From assembly GCF_000960975.1 (NCBI RefSeq), contig NZ_CP010803.1:2960272-3024271 (forward strand): 64,000 nucleotides of DNA, written 5' to 3'. The position numbers and the translations under genes are program-made. The number at the start of each line of letters is the position of its first letter. The first letter of the stretch is position 1. Source of the DNA: Martelella endophytica (GTDB lineage: Bacteria; Pseudomonadota; Alphaproteobacteria; Rhizobiales; Rhizobiaceae). Positions 36,785 to 45,675 of this stretch are shown one piece after another. Under the pieces are notes generated by a model. The model was not told the DNA's origin and made no database searches. It saw only the letters and a list, made by a program, of their open reading frames with translations.

Positions 36785-38384
36785 CGTCGAGCGCGTCCAG
36801 AAGCGCCGCCTGGCCGGAAAGATGCGCGACCATCATCGCGGAGGCCATCGCCTTCGCCAGCGCTTCCTCTTCAAGGTCGAGTGCCGCCAGCCGGCGCGCC
36901 GCATCCTGAAGGCTGGTCGCCTGGTCGAGCGCCGCACGGATCGCATCGATCTGGCCGTCGAGAATATCCGCGGCATCTTCCTCAAGCCGATCGGCGATGA
37001 GCTCTGCCTCGTCGCGGGCATCCGCCCTGACATGCGCCGAGCGTTCGAACAGCCGGTCGAGCGACTGGCGCGCGGTGAGACGCTCAGGCTGCGGCTTTCC
37101 GCCGGAGCTTTCGCCCGTCGGCGGCTCAAGAGCTGTAGTGGCGGGTCGCCCGCCGACCGTCAGCTCATCGCCCTTCGGAGGCGGAGCGCCAAGACGGTTG
37201 TAAAGGTAGGAGGCCGGGACCTGCAGACCGTGACGGGCGAACACGTCGAAGGCCGTCGCGAACTCACCGAGCGGCACCTCGTCCGGTCGGCCGATCGACA
37301 GCGTCGGATAGTGCTCCTGCGGGCCGAACCGGAAGGCGATGATGTTGCGCACGAGCTGAAGATTGATCGTCGTCGTCAGGTCGAGTGCGTCGGAGCGTTC
37401 GATATCTTCCTGAACCTCGCGGTGTTCCTTCGAGACTGCGTGACCGCCCGAGATCGCGTCGGTCGTCGTCGTCTGGCCCAGAACGAGCTTGGAAATCTGG
37501 CGGTCGTACCAGTCGGCCCGCCGCTCGAACATATCGGTCGAGGCCGATTTCGAGCCGACCTCCTGAAACTCGATCTCCATCGTGGTGGGAATGATCGCGG
37601 CGCAATCGCCGGCGATCTGGCTGACCGCCTTCCAGAGAACGCTCTTCTCTTCCTCGGTGGCGTTGTTGTCGTATCGGCCAAGCCGGATCGGCTGCCCGAA
37701 ATTCTGGCAGAAGATCGCCCAATCCTTGATGGTGAAGCTTTTGAACATCCAGCCCCAGGCCGCGACGCGGGCGATGCCGGAGCGGACCGTGAGGCCGGAC
37801 TTCGCCTTGGAGCGGTGGACCACGAAGTTGACGGGATCGAGGTCGACCAGGCTTGCCGCCTCGCGCAGCATCACCGTCTCGCCATCCTCGCGATCGAAAT
37901 CGAAATGCGTTGGCGATCGCCAGATCAGCTCGCGCGGCGTCCAGGCATTCGTCGTCGTCTTCCAGTCGATCTCCATGACCGAAAGGCCCTTGCCGATGGC
38001 ATCAAGCATGTCGAAGAGGCAGGCGCGCAGAACGCCGTCATCGACCCAGCTCTGCAGATATTGCGCGTGCTTCTTGTGGTCGGCTGCGTCGGAGGCTGCC
38101 TTCACGGTGATCGGAAGCTGGCCGACCGAGCGCTTGCGGGTGGCGAGCACCGCCAGATAATGCGGGTCGCGCTCCTCCATGTTTTCGGCAAGCTCGAAAT
38201 AGGAGAGGGGATCGCCATTGGCGGCCGAGCGCAGAATGCGCGCCATCCTGACCGGCGTCATGCCGTCGGCCTGATCGGTGGCGAAGGGATCGCGGACGGT
38301 CCCGACCTTCGGCGCGGCAACGTCGCCGGTCAGCCGGCTTGCCGGAATGAGGCGGTTCAGAAAATCTCTCAAGGCCATGGTCAA
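36771..38384 (-). CDS. Portal protein, DUF935 family (Mu gp29)
   Basis: A 537-residue portal subunit forming the ring through which DNA enters the prohead. Conserved segments are ADGMTPVRMARILRSAANGDPLSYFELAENMEERDPHYLAVLATRKRSV, DAIGKGLSVMEIDWK and FVVHRSKAKSGLTVRSGIARVAAWGWMFKSFTIKDWAIFCQNFGQPIRLGRY. The C-terminus is helical and Ala/Asp-rich. The start overlaps the terminase stop. Confidence 0.93.
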   Translation of the reverse strand: MTMALRDFLNRLIPASRLTGDVAAPKVGTVRDPFATDQADGMTPVRMARILRSAANGDPLSYFELAENMEERDPHYLAVLATRKRSVGQLPITVKAASDAADHKKHAQYLQSWVDDGVLRACLFDMLDAIGKGLSVMEIDWKTTTNAWTPRELIWRSPTHFDFDREDGETVMLREAASLVDLDPVNFVVHRSKAKSGLTVRSGIARVAAWGWMFKSFTIKDWAIFCQNFGQPIRLGRYDNNATEEEKSVLWKAVSQIAGDCAAIIPTTMEIEFQEVGSKSASTDMFERRADWYDRQISKLVLGQTTTTDAISGGHAVSKEHREVQEDIERSDALDLTTTINLQLVRNIIAFRFGPQEHYPTLSIGRPDEVPLGEFATAFDVFARHGLQVPASYLYNRLGAPPPKGDELTVGGRPATTALEPPTGESSGGKPQPERLTARQSLDRLFERSAHVRADARDEAELIADRLEEDAADILDGQIDAIRAALDQATSLQDAARRLAALDLEEEALAKAMASAMMVAHLSGQAALLDALDDDRK

Positions 38385-39736
38385 AGTCTCCCGCGCAGGC
38401 CGAAACCGGCAGCGCCATCGTCGTCATCATCGGTCGCGGCAGGAAAGGCGGTGCGCTCGGCATGCGATGCCGCCGATTGATAGCCATAGGCCATGCGTGC
38501 GCCGCCGGCGGCGTTGATGCCGAGAAACGCCGCCCAGGTGCGGTCGGCGTGATCATCGTCGCGTTCGGCGACGAAGCGCGGCGCGCCGGTGGCCGAGGCG
38601 ACCTTCCGCAGTTTGTGGAGATCGGAACGCAGCGGCACATTGCCTTCCGGAATGCGAACCTTGCGATCCTCGAACCGCTCCTTGCCGGCCGTCGCCATGA
38701 TCAGCTTGTTGGAGGTGGTAAACAGCACGCCCTCGACGCGGCTTCCGTAGCGGCGTTGCGCGTCCTCGGTCACCTTCTCGCCCATGCCGGTCTGGTCGAT
38801 GCACGCGCGCGCCACTCGGTAGCGCGTCATCACATCGTCGAAGGCCATGTCCATCTCGGCGAAGGTCGCCCGCTTCTGCTCGATGATCTCGCGGCACCAG
38901 AGCACGTCGCCGATTTCTTCCCAGACCCAGATGACATGCAGGTCATTGCGTCGGCCGATATCGCGGCCGACATAGCAGGGCCCGCCCTGATAGCCATCGG
39001 GAATGCCGGCGGCGTCATCCTCGACCGAGGAAATCAGGTCGTAGGAAAGCCAGGCGCTGGCCTCGTCCAGATATTTGAGCTCGTATTCCTGCTCCCAGGC
39101 GTCGTCATCGGCGATGCCGGCGCGCAGCTCCTCGATGTCACGCGGCAGACCATCGGCGACCGCCTGATAGATATCGACGACATGCCGCGACCAGGCGTTG
39201 TCGTCCGCCGTGTCCAGTTCATAGAACTTGCCGCTCTTGCCGTTCGGCGTCGAGGTGACGCGCAGCTTCCAGCCGGCGGATATGACGGGGAAGAGCGCCT
39301 TCCAGATGGCGTTGCTGTCCTTATGGAAGGCGAACTCGTCGAGAAACACATTGGCCGAAAAGCCGCGCGCGGTATCCGGATTGGCGGGTAGCGCGGTGAT
39401 CTTCGAGCCGTGCGGCAGCTCGACCTCGAGCGCGCGATAGGAGCCCTCGGCGCCTAGCCAGTCATATTCGTTCATCTCAAAGCCGAGCTTGTAGGCCTGG
39501 GCGTGGAGCTTGATGCCTTCATTCATCGCCTCGCGCGCCTGGCGCTCGCCGCGCGACAGGATCACCCAGCGCGCGCGCTTCTGCTCGATCGCATGCTCGA
39601 AGCAGTCGTCGACCACTTCGAGCGTCGTGGTGAAGGTCTTGCCCGTCTGCCGAGCGAACTTGCCGAGCTTGAAGCGCGACCTGTCCATAAACCAGCGCCG
39701 CTGATAACCGAAGAGAGGAACGGCGGGCGCGCTCAT
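38381..39736 (-). CDS. Terminase large subunit (Mu gp28-like)
   Basis: A 451-residue packaging motor. The ATPase has a Walker A-like ARQTGKT (near residue 30), Walker B VFLDEF and coupling motif TSTPNGKSGKF. The nuclease domain has acidic residues in YVGRDIGRRNDLHVIW and ACIDQTGMGEKV. Mu-type headful packaging of host-flanked DNA is expected. It overlaps the gp27-like gene by ATGA. Confidence 0.92.
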   Translation of the reverse strand: MSAPAVPLFGYQRRWFMDRSRFKLGKFARQTGKTFTTTLEVVDDCFEHAIEQKRARWVILSRGERQAREAMNEGIKLHAQAYKLGFEMNEYDWLGAEGSYRALEVELPHGSKITALPANPDTARGFSANVFLDEFAFHKDSNAIWKALFPVISAGWKLRVTSTPNGKSGKFYELDTADDNAWSRHVVDIYQAVADGLPRDIEELRAGIADDDAWEQEYELKYLDEASAWLSYDLISSVEDDAAGIPDGYQGGPCYVGRDIGRRNDLHVIWVWEEIGDVLWCREIIEQKRATFAEMDMAFDDVMTRYRVARACIDQTGMGEKVTEDAQRRYGSRVEGVLFTTSNKLIMATAGKERFEDRKVRIPEGNVPLRSDLHKLRKVASATGAPRFVAERDDDHADRTWAAFLGINAAGGARMAYGYQSAASHAERTAFPAATDDDDDGAAGFGLRGRL

Positions 39737-40326
39737 TTGAAGATCCCGTAAATGTCTTCACGGATCCGGCGGAGCGCCTCCTTGCCGTCGGGCGTGAGCT
39801 TGTCCTCCTGGTCCTCGATAGCGTCCATCGCCTGGCCGACCTTGGCTTTGAACTCAGCCTCGACCTTATGTCGGCGCGAGGTCGAAACGCCCTGCGCTTG
39901 CGTCGCTGAGCGGAGGGCGGCGGCGAGCTGCATCGCGCCCTTCGGATCGATCCCGCTCTCGCCGCCAGCCGTCAACAATTCGAAGACCAGCGTCTTGATC
40001 GCCTCGGCCGCAATGAGCGTCAGCTCGTCGGAGGCCTCGGCATCCATGCGCTCGGATATCGTGCGGGCGATCTCGCGGGTCTGCTCGAGCCGGCGGGTCA
40101 TCTGGGCGAGCTTGACCGAGTAGCGGTTAAACGCAGTGAAGGAGGGAATATCGAAGGCGACGCCATACTCGCCCTGAATGGCGAGCAGCTTTTCGCAAAA
40201 CTCCGGATAGATATCGGTTTGTGTCCGGTCGCGGTTCGCCAGCTCCTGCGCCGCCCAGGCAACGACGTCGTCGCATTCGGCCGGCAGAAGGTCGATCTTG
40301 GAAAGCCTGCCTCGTCCACGACCCAT
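39733..40326 (-). CDS. DUF3486 family protein (Mu gp27, small terminase-like)
   Basis: A 197-residue helical protein beginning MGRGRGRLSKIDLLP, the characteristic DUF3486 N-terminus, with VVAWAAQELANRDRTQTDIYPEFCEKL. It precedes the large terminase and is thought to act in packaging initiation. It lies three bases downstream of the gp26-like gene. Confidence 0.87.
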   Translation of the reverse strand: MGRGRGRLSKIDLLPAECDDVVAWAAQELANRDRTQTDIYPEFCEKLLAIQGEYGVAFDIPSFTAFNRYSVKLAQMTRRLEQTREIARTISERMDAEASDELTLIAAEAIKTLVFELLTAGGESGIDPKGAMQLAAALRSATQAQGVSTSRRHKVEAEFKAKVGQAMDAIEDQEDKLTPDGKEALRRIREDIYGIFK

Positions 40327-40328
40327 GA

Positions 40329-40625
40329 TCAGGCTCCTGGCGACGGACGGTCGACGCCCTCGATCACCGAGCGCCTTTCCACATGATCGACGCCGGCGCG
40401 CGTGATCGAGGCGATCAGGACGGAGCCCGCTTCCGTGACCGTCACGGCGCCGAGCTCCTCGAGCTTGCGAATCTGGGTGCGGACATAGTCGCGGCTGCGG
40501 TTATGGCCGAAGGTGCGCAACAGCGCGGTCAGCAGCGTTTCGTTCAACGCGCCATCCACTTCTCTCGCCAGTCCCTTCAACATGATCAGCCGCGCGTCAC
40601 GGGCCGAGAATTCCTCGAAGTTCAT
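40329..40625 (-). CDS. Mu gp26-like protein (winged-helix fold)
   Basis: A 98-residue protein with ARLIMLKGLAREVDGALNETLLTALLRTFGHNRSRDYVRTQIRKLEELGAVTVTEAGSVLIASIT, a small winged-helix-like pattern known from Mu-like phages at this position. Exact function unknown. It overlaps the DUF2730 gene by ATGA. Confidence 0.8.
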   Translation of the reverse strand: MNFEEFSARDARLIMLKGLAREVDGALNETLLTALLRTFGHNRSRDYVRTQIRKLEELGAVTVTEAGSVLIASITRAGVDHVERRSVIEGVDRPSPGA

Positions 40626-40960
40626 GCGCCTTCCCCTCGTTTACGCAGATAGTTGTCGATCCGGTCGACCGTCATCGACACGCGGCTGACGATCTGGCCG
40701 GTGGCCGAGACCGCGCCATCCAGTTTGGTGAGCGACAGTTCGAGCCGGTTCAGCTCGTCCTTGCCCGGAAGTTGCTTGATCTCCGCCTCGACCTTCAGCA
40801 TCCGCCGGTCGATCCCGTCGACATTCTTCTCCAGCGTCTCAAGTTTGGCGCTGTTACCCTTCGCCCGCGCGGTCAAAACCGAGTGGATGAAGGAGCCGAT
40901 CGAGATCAGCAGGGAAAGGGCCGTCAGGAGCGGCAGGAACGCGCCAACTTCAATCACCAT
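40622..40960 (-). CDS. DUF2730 family membrane protein (Mu gp25-like)
   Basis: A 112-residue protein with one N-terminal membrane helix (GAFLPLLTALSLLISIGSFIHSVL) and a coiled-coil tail (KLETLEKNVDGIDRRMLKVEAEIKQL), the DUF2730 pattern. It lies immediately after the spanin genes. The ATG at 40960 overlaps Rz1 by 11 bases. Confidence 0.83.
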   Translation of the reverse strand: MVIEVGAFLPLLTALSLLISIGSFIHSVLTARAKGNSAKLETLEKNVDGIDRRMLKVEAEIKQLPGKDELNRLELSLTKLDGAVSATGQIVSRVSMTVDRIDNYLRKRGEGA

Positions 40961-41246
40961 CGGTCGTCTCCCCGGTCGCGCTGTCGACGGCGGCGACGGC
41001 TGCGGCGCGACGGGTCTCGCAGACATTGAGCGCCGAGCGATCGGCGCCCCAGAGCGATACGACCTCCGCCTGGCTGAGACCGCCCTTGGCCGGCAAAGTT
41101 GAAGGCTTCGCGCAGGGGCGGCGCGCCTCGGCCGGAAGCTCCGGCTTGATCATTGTCCGCAGCACGATGGGCTCCTGCTTATTGGGGGAGAAGGTGCACG
41201 CGCTCAGGCTCAAGGCCGCAAGCGTCACCGCGAGGCAATGCCGCAT
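40950..41246 (-). CDS. Outer-membrane spanin lipoprotein (Rz1-like)
   Basis: A 98-residue lipoprotein precursor: signal MRHCLAVTLAALSLSAC with lipobox LSAC, then a Pro-containing soluble part. It starts inside the Rz-like gene in another frame (68-base overlap), the classic Rz/Rz1 arrangement. Together they would fuse inner and outer membranes in the last step of lysis. Confidence 0.8.
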   Translation of the reverse strand: MRHCLAVTLAALSLSACTFSPNKQEPIVLRTMIKPELPAEARRPCAKPSTLPAKGGLSQAEVVSLWGADRSALNVCETRRAAAVAAVDSATGETTDGD

Positions 41247-41541
41247 TGTCTCTCTCCATCTGTTCGAGTTTGTCGTTGGCGTCGGTCTCGGCCGCCCGGA
41301 TCTGACGATCGGCGACCATGATGGCGCGAAGCTGGGCGGCCACCGCGTCCGCCTTTTCCGCATTCGCTTTGGCGATCTCGCCCGACCAGAAGGCATCGCG
41401 CTCGGCGATAGCGTTCTGCCGCGCATCCCGCACCATGGCGGAAAGCTCGCGTGCCGCCAGAAACGACAGGCCCCCGCCGATCGCGATCAGCAGGGCGGCG
41501 AGCAGCAAGGGCATGGTGTATTTTCCGAGGAGGGCTGCCAT
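41179..41541 (-). CDS. Inner-membrane spanin (Rz-like)
   Basis: A 120-residue protein with an N-terminal membrane helix (YTMPLLLAALLIAIGGGLSFLAA) followed by a long periplasmic coiled coil (ARQNAIAERDAFWSGEIAKANAEKADAVAAQLRAIM). It overlaps the holin candidate stop and contains the start of Rz1. Confidence 0.8.
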   Translation of the reverse strand: MAALLGKYTMPLLLAALLIAIGGGLSFLAARELSAMVRDARQNAIAERDAFWSGEIAKANAEKADAVAAQLRAIMVADRQIRAAETDANDKLEQMERDNAALPRGDACGLEPERVHLLPQ

Positions 41542-41792
41542 CAGCTCTCCTTCGCCGGCTGGTCGCGGCCATAGCGCGCGATCGTGTGCATATCGACGGA
41601 GCCGAGGCCGCGATGGATGCCGAGAAGGGCGAGGATCATCCCGGCCATCAGCGGTACAACGGTCGGCGCCAGCGCCAGCGCACCGGCCGAGCCAGCGCTC
41701 GCCGCCGCCACGACAACGAAAATCACCAGCCAGGCGAAGGCATGGGAGATGCTCATGAAGCGCTTTGAGCTGCGATAGGTGGGCTTTTCCAT
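41541..41792 (-). CDS. Small membrane protein, holin candidate
   Basis: An 83-residue protein with two hydrophobic segments (SHAFAWLVIFVVVAAASAGSAGALAL and VVPLMAGMILALLGIHRGLG) and charged ends. Position between endolysin and spanins is the usual place for a holin. A GTG at 41804 would overlap the endolysin stop; I use the ATG at 41792. Holin function is inferred from context only. Confidence 0.65.
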   Translation of the reverse strand: MEKPTYRSSKRFMSISHAFAWLVIFVVVAAASAGSAGALALAPTVVPLMAGMILALLGIHRGLGSVDMHTIARYGRDQPAKES

Positions 41793-41800
41793 TTGCGGCC

Positions 41801-42502
41801 TCACGCGGCCAGGACGCGATAGGACGGCAGGCCCTTCAGCGCCCGCTCCATCTCGTCACGCGTCTGCGGCCCGACGACGCCGTCATCGACGATGCCGCGC
41901 ATCTGCTGGAACCAGATCGTCACCAGTTCGACGGTATGGTCGAAGGCGTCGGTGGGCTGCACCGGCCAGCGATGGCCGATCTTCCGGCGATAGGCGGCAA
42001 GCGCGTCGACCCAGGCGGCGACGGCCGGGCCGTGATCGCCGCGCCGCAGGATTGCGTCCTCGATCGACGCGACCTGATCCATGCCGGGGAAGAGGTGGGC
42101 ATATTCGGCGCGGGCGTCGAAGCAGGGGCAATCCTTGCCCTTGTCGTAATCGTGATGGCCGCTGATCTTGCCGATGCCGAAACGGTCGCGAAGTGCGACG
42201 ATTTCGGTCACGAGCGCTGTCTTCTGCGCGGGCGTGCGCGTATCGGCCGAGGCGGTCATGTCCCGCGTCATGCCGCCCACATAGACGACGCCGACCGTGC
42301 CGGTGTTGTGGCCCGCGACATGCGCGCCGATCTTTTCGATCGGACGTCCGTCCTCGCGCTGTCCGTCGAGGTGAACCACGCGATGATAACCGATGCCCGA
42401 CCAGCCGCGCGCCAGATGCCATTCGTTGATCTCTGCGACGCTGACCGGACGGCCTTCGGGCGTCGCGGTGCAATGGATGATGATTTCGTTGATAGGGCGC
42501 AT
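41801..42502 (-). CDS. Endolysin: N-acetylmuramoyl-L-alanine amidase with peptidoglycan-binding domain
   Basis: A 233-residue T7 lysozyme-like amidase. Zinc ligand regions are IIHCTATPEG, GHNTGTVGVVYVGG and SGHHDYDKGKDCPCFD. Residues about 155-225 form a PG_binding_1-like domain (ILRRGDHGPAVAAWVDALAAY...MRGIVDDGVVGPQTRDEM). There is no signal peptide, so it needs the holin to reach the wall. The ATG at 42502 has GGAGG upstream. Confidence 0.9.
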   Translation of the reverse strand: MRPINEIIIHCTATPEGRPVSVAEINEWHLARGWSGIGYHRVVHLDGQREDGRPIEKIGAHVAGHNTGTVGVVYVGGMTRDMTASADTRTPAQKTALVTEIVALRDRFGIGKISGHHDYDKGKDCPCFDARAEYAHLFPGMDQVASIEDAILRRGDHGPAVAAWVDALAAYRRKIGHRWPVQPTDAFDHTVELVTIWFQQMRGIVDDGVVGPQTRDEMERALKGLPSYRVLAA

Positions 42503-42576
42503 GGGAGCCTCCGGATTTGGAGGCAAGATAGGCGGCAAGCCGCTTGCCTGATCATGCTAGCCACCGGAGGCGAGCC

Positions 42577-42948
42577 TCAAAAGAGGTCCATCTGATTGCT
42601 GGGTTTCCGGGGCTTTGGTTCGCGAGGGGCGGAACGCAGAAGCTTGTAGACGCCGCTTTCGCTCATGCCAAGACGCCGCGCGATATCGGCGTGGGAGAGC
42701 CCGCGAAGCCGATATTGATCGGCTCGCCACCGGCGCGCAAGAGGAACCTTGATATACTCGCCGGGATAAGCGTTGGAGAGCGGCGCGAGAATGTCGTCGC
42801 CGAGCCCTTCCTTGTCCGCCGAACGTGCCGGATCGTGCGGGACATAGAAGCGGATGCCTCCGACCTTTTCGACAAACTGCATGAAGCCTTCGTCGCCGAG
42901 CATAGCGCGAAGCTCCATTTCCATATCCCGACGATCGTCATCGAACAT
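42577..42948 (-). CDS. Mor/C-type transcription activator
   Basis: A 123-residue protein of the Mor/C activator family, which turns on middle or late promoters in Mu. It shows FVEKVGGIRFYVPHDPA in the dimerisation part and a helix-turn-helix RLRGLSHADIARRLGMSESGVYKLLRSA. The following 74-base gap before the endolysin would hold the promoter it controls. Only one member of this family is visible in the element. Confidence 0.85.
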   Translation of the reverse strand: MFDDDRRDMEMELRAMLGDEGFMQFVEKVGGIRFYVPHDPARSADKEGLGDDILAPLSNAYPGEYIKVPLARRWRADQYRLRGLSHADIARRLGMSESGVYKLLRSAPREPKPRKPSNQMDLF

Positions 42949-43153
42949 GGCGACCTCCGGGATATTGGATGGTCTCGCGGCGGATCAGTTCCGTGGTGAC
43001 GATCGAGAGCTCGTGGGTCAAGCCGACCCGCTTATGGCTGCGCGGCGGCAAGGCTTGAAGACGCTTCAAGAGCGCGACGCGGCGCTCCTCAAGCCTCCTC
43101 AAGGTTTCGCGGTTTTCGACCGACCGGAAAAGGGGGAGGGCGCTATTGGTCAT
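42938..43153 (-). CDS. Hypothetical helical phage protein
   Basis: A 71-residue basic, mostly helical protein (ENRETLRRLEERRVALLKRLQALPPRSHKRVGLTHELSIVTTELIR). It is tied to its neighbours by short overlaps on both sides, which supports it as a real gene. Family not recognised; it may be a small regulator. Confidence 0.65.
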   Translation of the reverse strand: MTNSALPLFRSVENRETLRRLEERRVALLKRLQALPPRSHKRVGLTHELSIVTTELIRRETIQYPGGRHVR

Positions 43154-43419
43154 CGCTCGCCCTTTCCCGGTGTACGCGGCAACCAGTGTCGCGAATTGCA
43201 GGTCACGACGGCATCGCCGCGCAGGATGAACCGCATGCCATCCGCAACCACGGCCGAGGCGCCGTAGCGCACGCCCGCCTCGCAGCGATTGGCGATGATC
43301 AGCCGAATGGCGTCGGTGTCGATCCCGTGGACGTGCTCGATGAAACGCAGAACCGCGTGATCGGTGACGATCGGCACGCTGAGGCCGGTTTCCGGCATCT
43401 TGTTGTTGCGCCCCGTCAT
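43150..43419 (-). CDS. Hypothetical phage protein, GemA-adjacent
   Basis: An 89-residue protein (VPIVTDHAVLRFIEHVHGIDTDAIRLIIANRCEAGVRYGASAVVADGMRFILRGDAVVT). The sequence is reminiscent of small nuclease- or RelE-like folds in phage early regions but no catalytic set can be named. The ATG at 43419 overlaps the GemA stop. Confidence 0.65.
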   Translation of the reverse strand: MTGRNNKMPETGLSVPIVTDHAVLRFIEHVHGIDTDAIRLIIANRCEAGVRYGASAVVADGMRFILRGDAVVTCNSRHWLPRTPGKGER

Positions 43420-44039
43420 CGCGCTTCCGCCTTCATGGCGCGCACCCTTTCGCCAAGGGTGTTCATAACCCTGATCCACTCCGCGCGGGTCAAATCGCGG
43501 ACGCCCGGATCGGTGTCCGAGAGCATCGGCACAACGGTCCAGAAATCGTTCGGGTCCTGCTGAAGCGCCGCCCATTGCGCGACGGCGATCTTGTAGCCCT
43601 CGGCCTGGCGCCAGAGCGGCATGGTGCGATGGACACGCCAATCCACGCCGGCCTCGCGCGCCATCCAGGCCTTCAGCGCTTCGATCGCCTTGGCGGCGTC
43701 GTCGGCGTAGTAGAGGAACCGCGTGTGATCGATACCGGTCTGCCGCTTGACGAAGGCGAGCAACGCCTTGTCGTCGCGGTTACCGACAATCCCGAGGTTC
43801 CAGGCGCCGATCCATAGTGCCTGGAGTTTTGCTGAGAACGGGCCGGTGAGCTTTTTGCGGCCGTCCGGGCGTCGGGCGCCACCAAGCCGCCGAAACTCGG
43901 CGGCAACGGCCTCCCTCTCCGTTTCAGTCATCACCGTGAGCGTCGGCTTTCCGGTGACGCGCTCATAAACCGCACGGCGGGCCTCATCGTCTAGGCCTAT
44001 CCTATTCGCAAAGGCGTGGATGGTACGATGTGCAGTCAT
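43416..44039 (-). CDS. Regulatory protein GemA (Mu gp16, DUF1018)
   Basis: A 207-residue early protein. The C-terminal DUF1018 part is clear: RRPDGRKKLTGPFSAKLQALWIGAWNLGIVGNRDDKALLAFVKRQTGIDHTRFLYYADDAAKAIEALKAWM. In Mu it modulates host gene expression and DNA topology. The N-terminal 65 residues are an extension with IGLDDEARRAVYERVTGK. Confidence 0.87.
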   Translation of the reverse strand: MTAHRTIHAFANRIGLDDEARRAVYERVTGKPTLTVMTETEREAVAAEFRRLGGARRPDGRKKLTGPFSAKLQALWIGAWNLGIVGNRDDKALLAFVKRQTGIDHTRFLYYADDAAKAIEALKAWMAREAGVDWRVHRTMPLWRQAEGYKIAVAQWAALQQDPNDFWTVVPMLSDTDPGVRDLTRAEWIRVMNTLGERVRAMKAEAR

Positions 44040-44101
44040 TGCGCCAATCCCTCAGATGGCCGAAAGTACCTTTCGGATAGGGCGGCCGAGGGGTCAAACG
44101 G

Positions 44102-44839
44102 ATGAATGAGTGCATTTGGAAGAAGATCTTGGGGGCGGCGGGAGTGGCCGTTTTCGCGGCGCTCGCTGTGCCTGCAATGTTCGGCGGAAAGCAAGACCTC
44201 TGGGGCCGCTTTATTTACGACTATCAAACTCTGATCAGCGGGATTGCCGCAGTGATTGCCGCTGTTCTGACGATTCGCCAAATGCAACGAAGCGACCGAG
44301 CCGCGCTTACCCATCACCTTGAAACAATAGCTATTCAGACTTTGCCTTACGCCCGACGAGTAGCTGCGCTCCACCTCAAGGTCACGCCCATTTTCGGTAA
44401 CATCACAGAGAGCGGCATTTTTTCCGAAGTCCCTCCGACCCTCACACAAATAACCTCCGTTGAGGAAATCGACGCGCTCTTTTCGTGGCTTCGCCGCACC
44501 GACCTCGCCCTTGGCAAAGCGATCAGCTGTCTTGACGATAAAGCATGGGAAGAAGCGCAAGAGGCGATACCCGCCCTTCTTTGGGCGCGCCGGCAAACGG
44601 CCAGATCCACGGCTCATAAATTGAGGAAATGGCTTCCGGACACAGCCAAAGAGACTGTCTCTATTCCTCCATCCGATGTTCTCGCGACAACCTCCGCTCT
44701 CTTTATGCTGGGAACGCCGGATTGCTATGAGATTTTGAAGTATGACCCTGAGCCCTGGAAAGGTTTTTCCCGCGATCTTGTTGAGATCAATGCAGACTTG
44801 GAACGGCTTAGAGGGGTATATAAAAACACCCATATATAA
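44102..44839 (+). CDS. Membrane-anchored hypothetical protein, cargo (moron) gene
   Basis: A 245-residue protein on the strand opposite to surrounding phage genes and of visibly lower GC. Two N-terminal hydrophobic segments (ILGAAGVAVFAALAVPAMF and YQTLISGIAAVIAAVLTI) precede a cytoplasmic helical domain with conserved-looking LETIAIQTLPYARRVAALHLKV. No known domain is recognised. Its position between GemA and DUF3164, with its own promoter, is typical of a lysogenic conversion or superinfection-exclusion gene; that role is inferred. Confidence 0.75.
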   Translation: MNECIWKKILGAAGVAVFAALAVPAMFGGKQDLWGRFIYDYQTLISGIAAVIAAVLTIRQMQRSDRAALTHHLETIAIQTLPYARRVAALHLKVTPIFGNITESGIFSEVPPTLTQITSVEEIDALFSWLRRTDLALGKAISCLDDKAWEEAQEAIPALLWARRQTARSTAHKLRKWLPDTAKETVSIPPSDVLATTSALFMLGTPDCYEILKYDPEPWKGFSRDLVEINADLERLRGVYKNTHI

Positions 44840-44904
44840 ATTGCTTTCTTGGGCCAGATGTTTCGATAGAAGAGCAGGTCGTACAACGGAAACCGAGTTA
44901 GTCA

Positions 44905-45675
44905 TCATTCACCCGCCCTCGCCAGATCGATCGTGATCGCCTGCCACCGGTCCTCGACCGAGCGCCGGTGATAGAACCGGACATACTGCTTCGAACCCGT
45001 CACCCGCATCGCGTCGCGGATCGCGCTCATGGCGCGCTGCCAGCGGGCGTCCTCGATGTTGTGGCGGAGTAGGCCGAAGATTTCGGCCCGGTTGATCTGC
45101 CCCTCCTTGTCGGTGTTGAAGGCGCGGGTGACGATCGCCTGGATTTCCGGGCGGCTTTCCGCCGACCATTCGTTCAGGCATTCGTCGATCAGCCCCTTGG
45201 CGATCTGCAGCTCCGGGCCGAAGTCGATCCGCTCGGCGACCTGCACCTGGATCTTCAGGAGCCCGTCATAGGACTGATAGGTCCGGTTGCCTTTCTTGCC
45301 ACCCTTGGTGACCTCGTATTCCTGCGCCAGCAGTTCGTCGAAGCCGTCGAGGTCCATCATCGTGTGTTCGAGGAACCGGCCGATCTGGGCGGAAAGATCG
45401 AAGGCGAAAGCGATGACTTTGCGCACCACCTCGTCCTCCAGTTTGTGCTGCGGCTTCACCAGATCGAGCGGCACCAGCCGGTCGCTGGCATCGGTCATGA
45501 AATCCCGGCCATTGACCAGCGTGACACCGGATCCGATCTCGCGCACCTGCGCCTGGTGGAGCGCCTCCGGCACGAACCGGCCGCGCACGTCCTCGACATA
45601 GCGCTCGCCGCCGATCTCGGCGACGCGGGCCTGCCGCGCCTGATCTTCGAGAATGCATGCTTCCATCGCGTTCAT
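44905..45675 (-). CDS. DUF3164 family phage protein
   Basis: A 256-residue early-region protein with the DUF3164 features ILEDQARQARVAEIGGERYVEDVRGRFVP at the start and TYQSYDGLLKIQVQVAERIDFGPELQIAKGLIDECLNEWS in the centre. Found in the early operons of Mu-like phages; molecular function unknown. The start overlaps the preceding stop (ATGA). Confidence 0.83.
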   Translation of the reverse strand: MNAMEACILEDQARQARVAEIGGERYVEDVRGRFVPEALHQAQVREIGSGVTLVNGRDFMTDASDRLVPLDLVKPQHKLEDEVVRKVIAFAFDLSAQIGRFLEHTMMDLDGFDELLAQEYEVTKGGKKGNRTYQSYDGLLKIQVQVAERIDFGPELQIAKGLIDECLNEWSAESRPEIQAIVTRAFNTDKEGQINRAEIFGLLRHNIEDARWQRAMSAIRDAMRVTGSKQYVRFYHRRSVEDRWQAITIDLARAGE

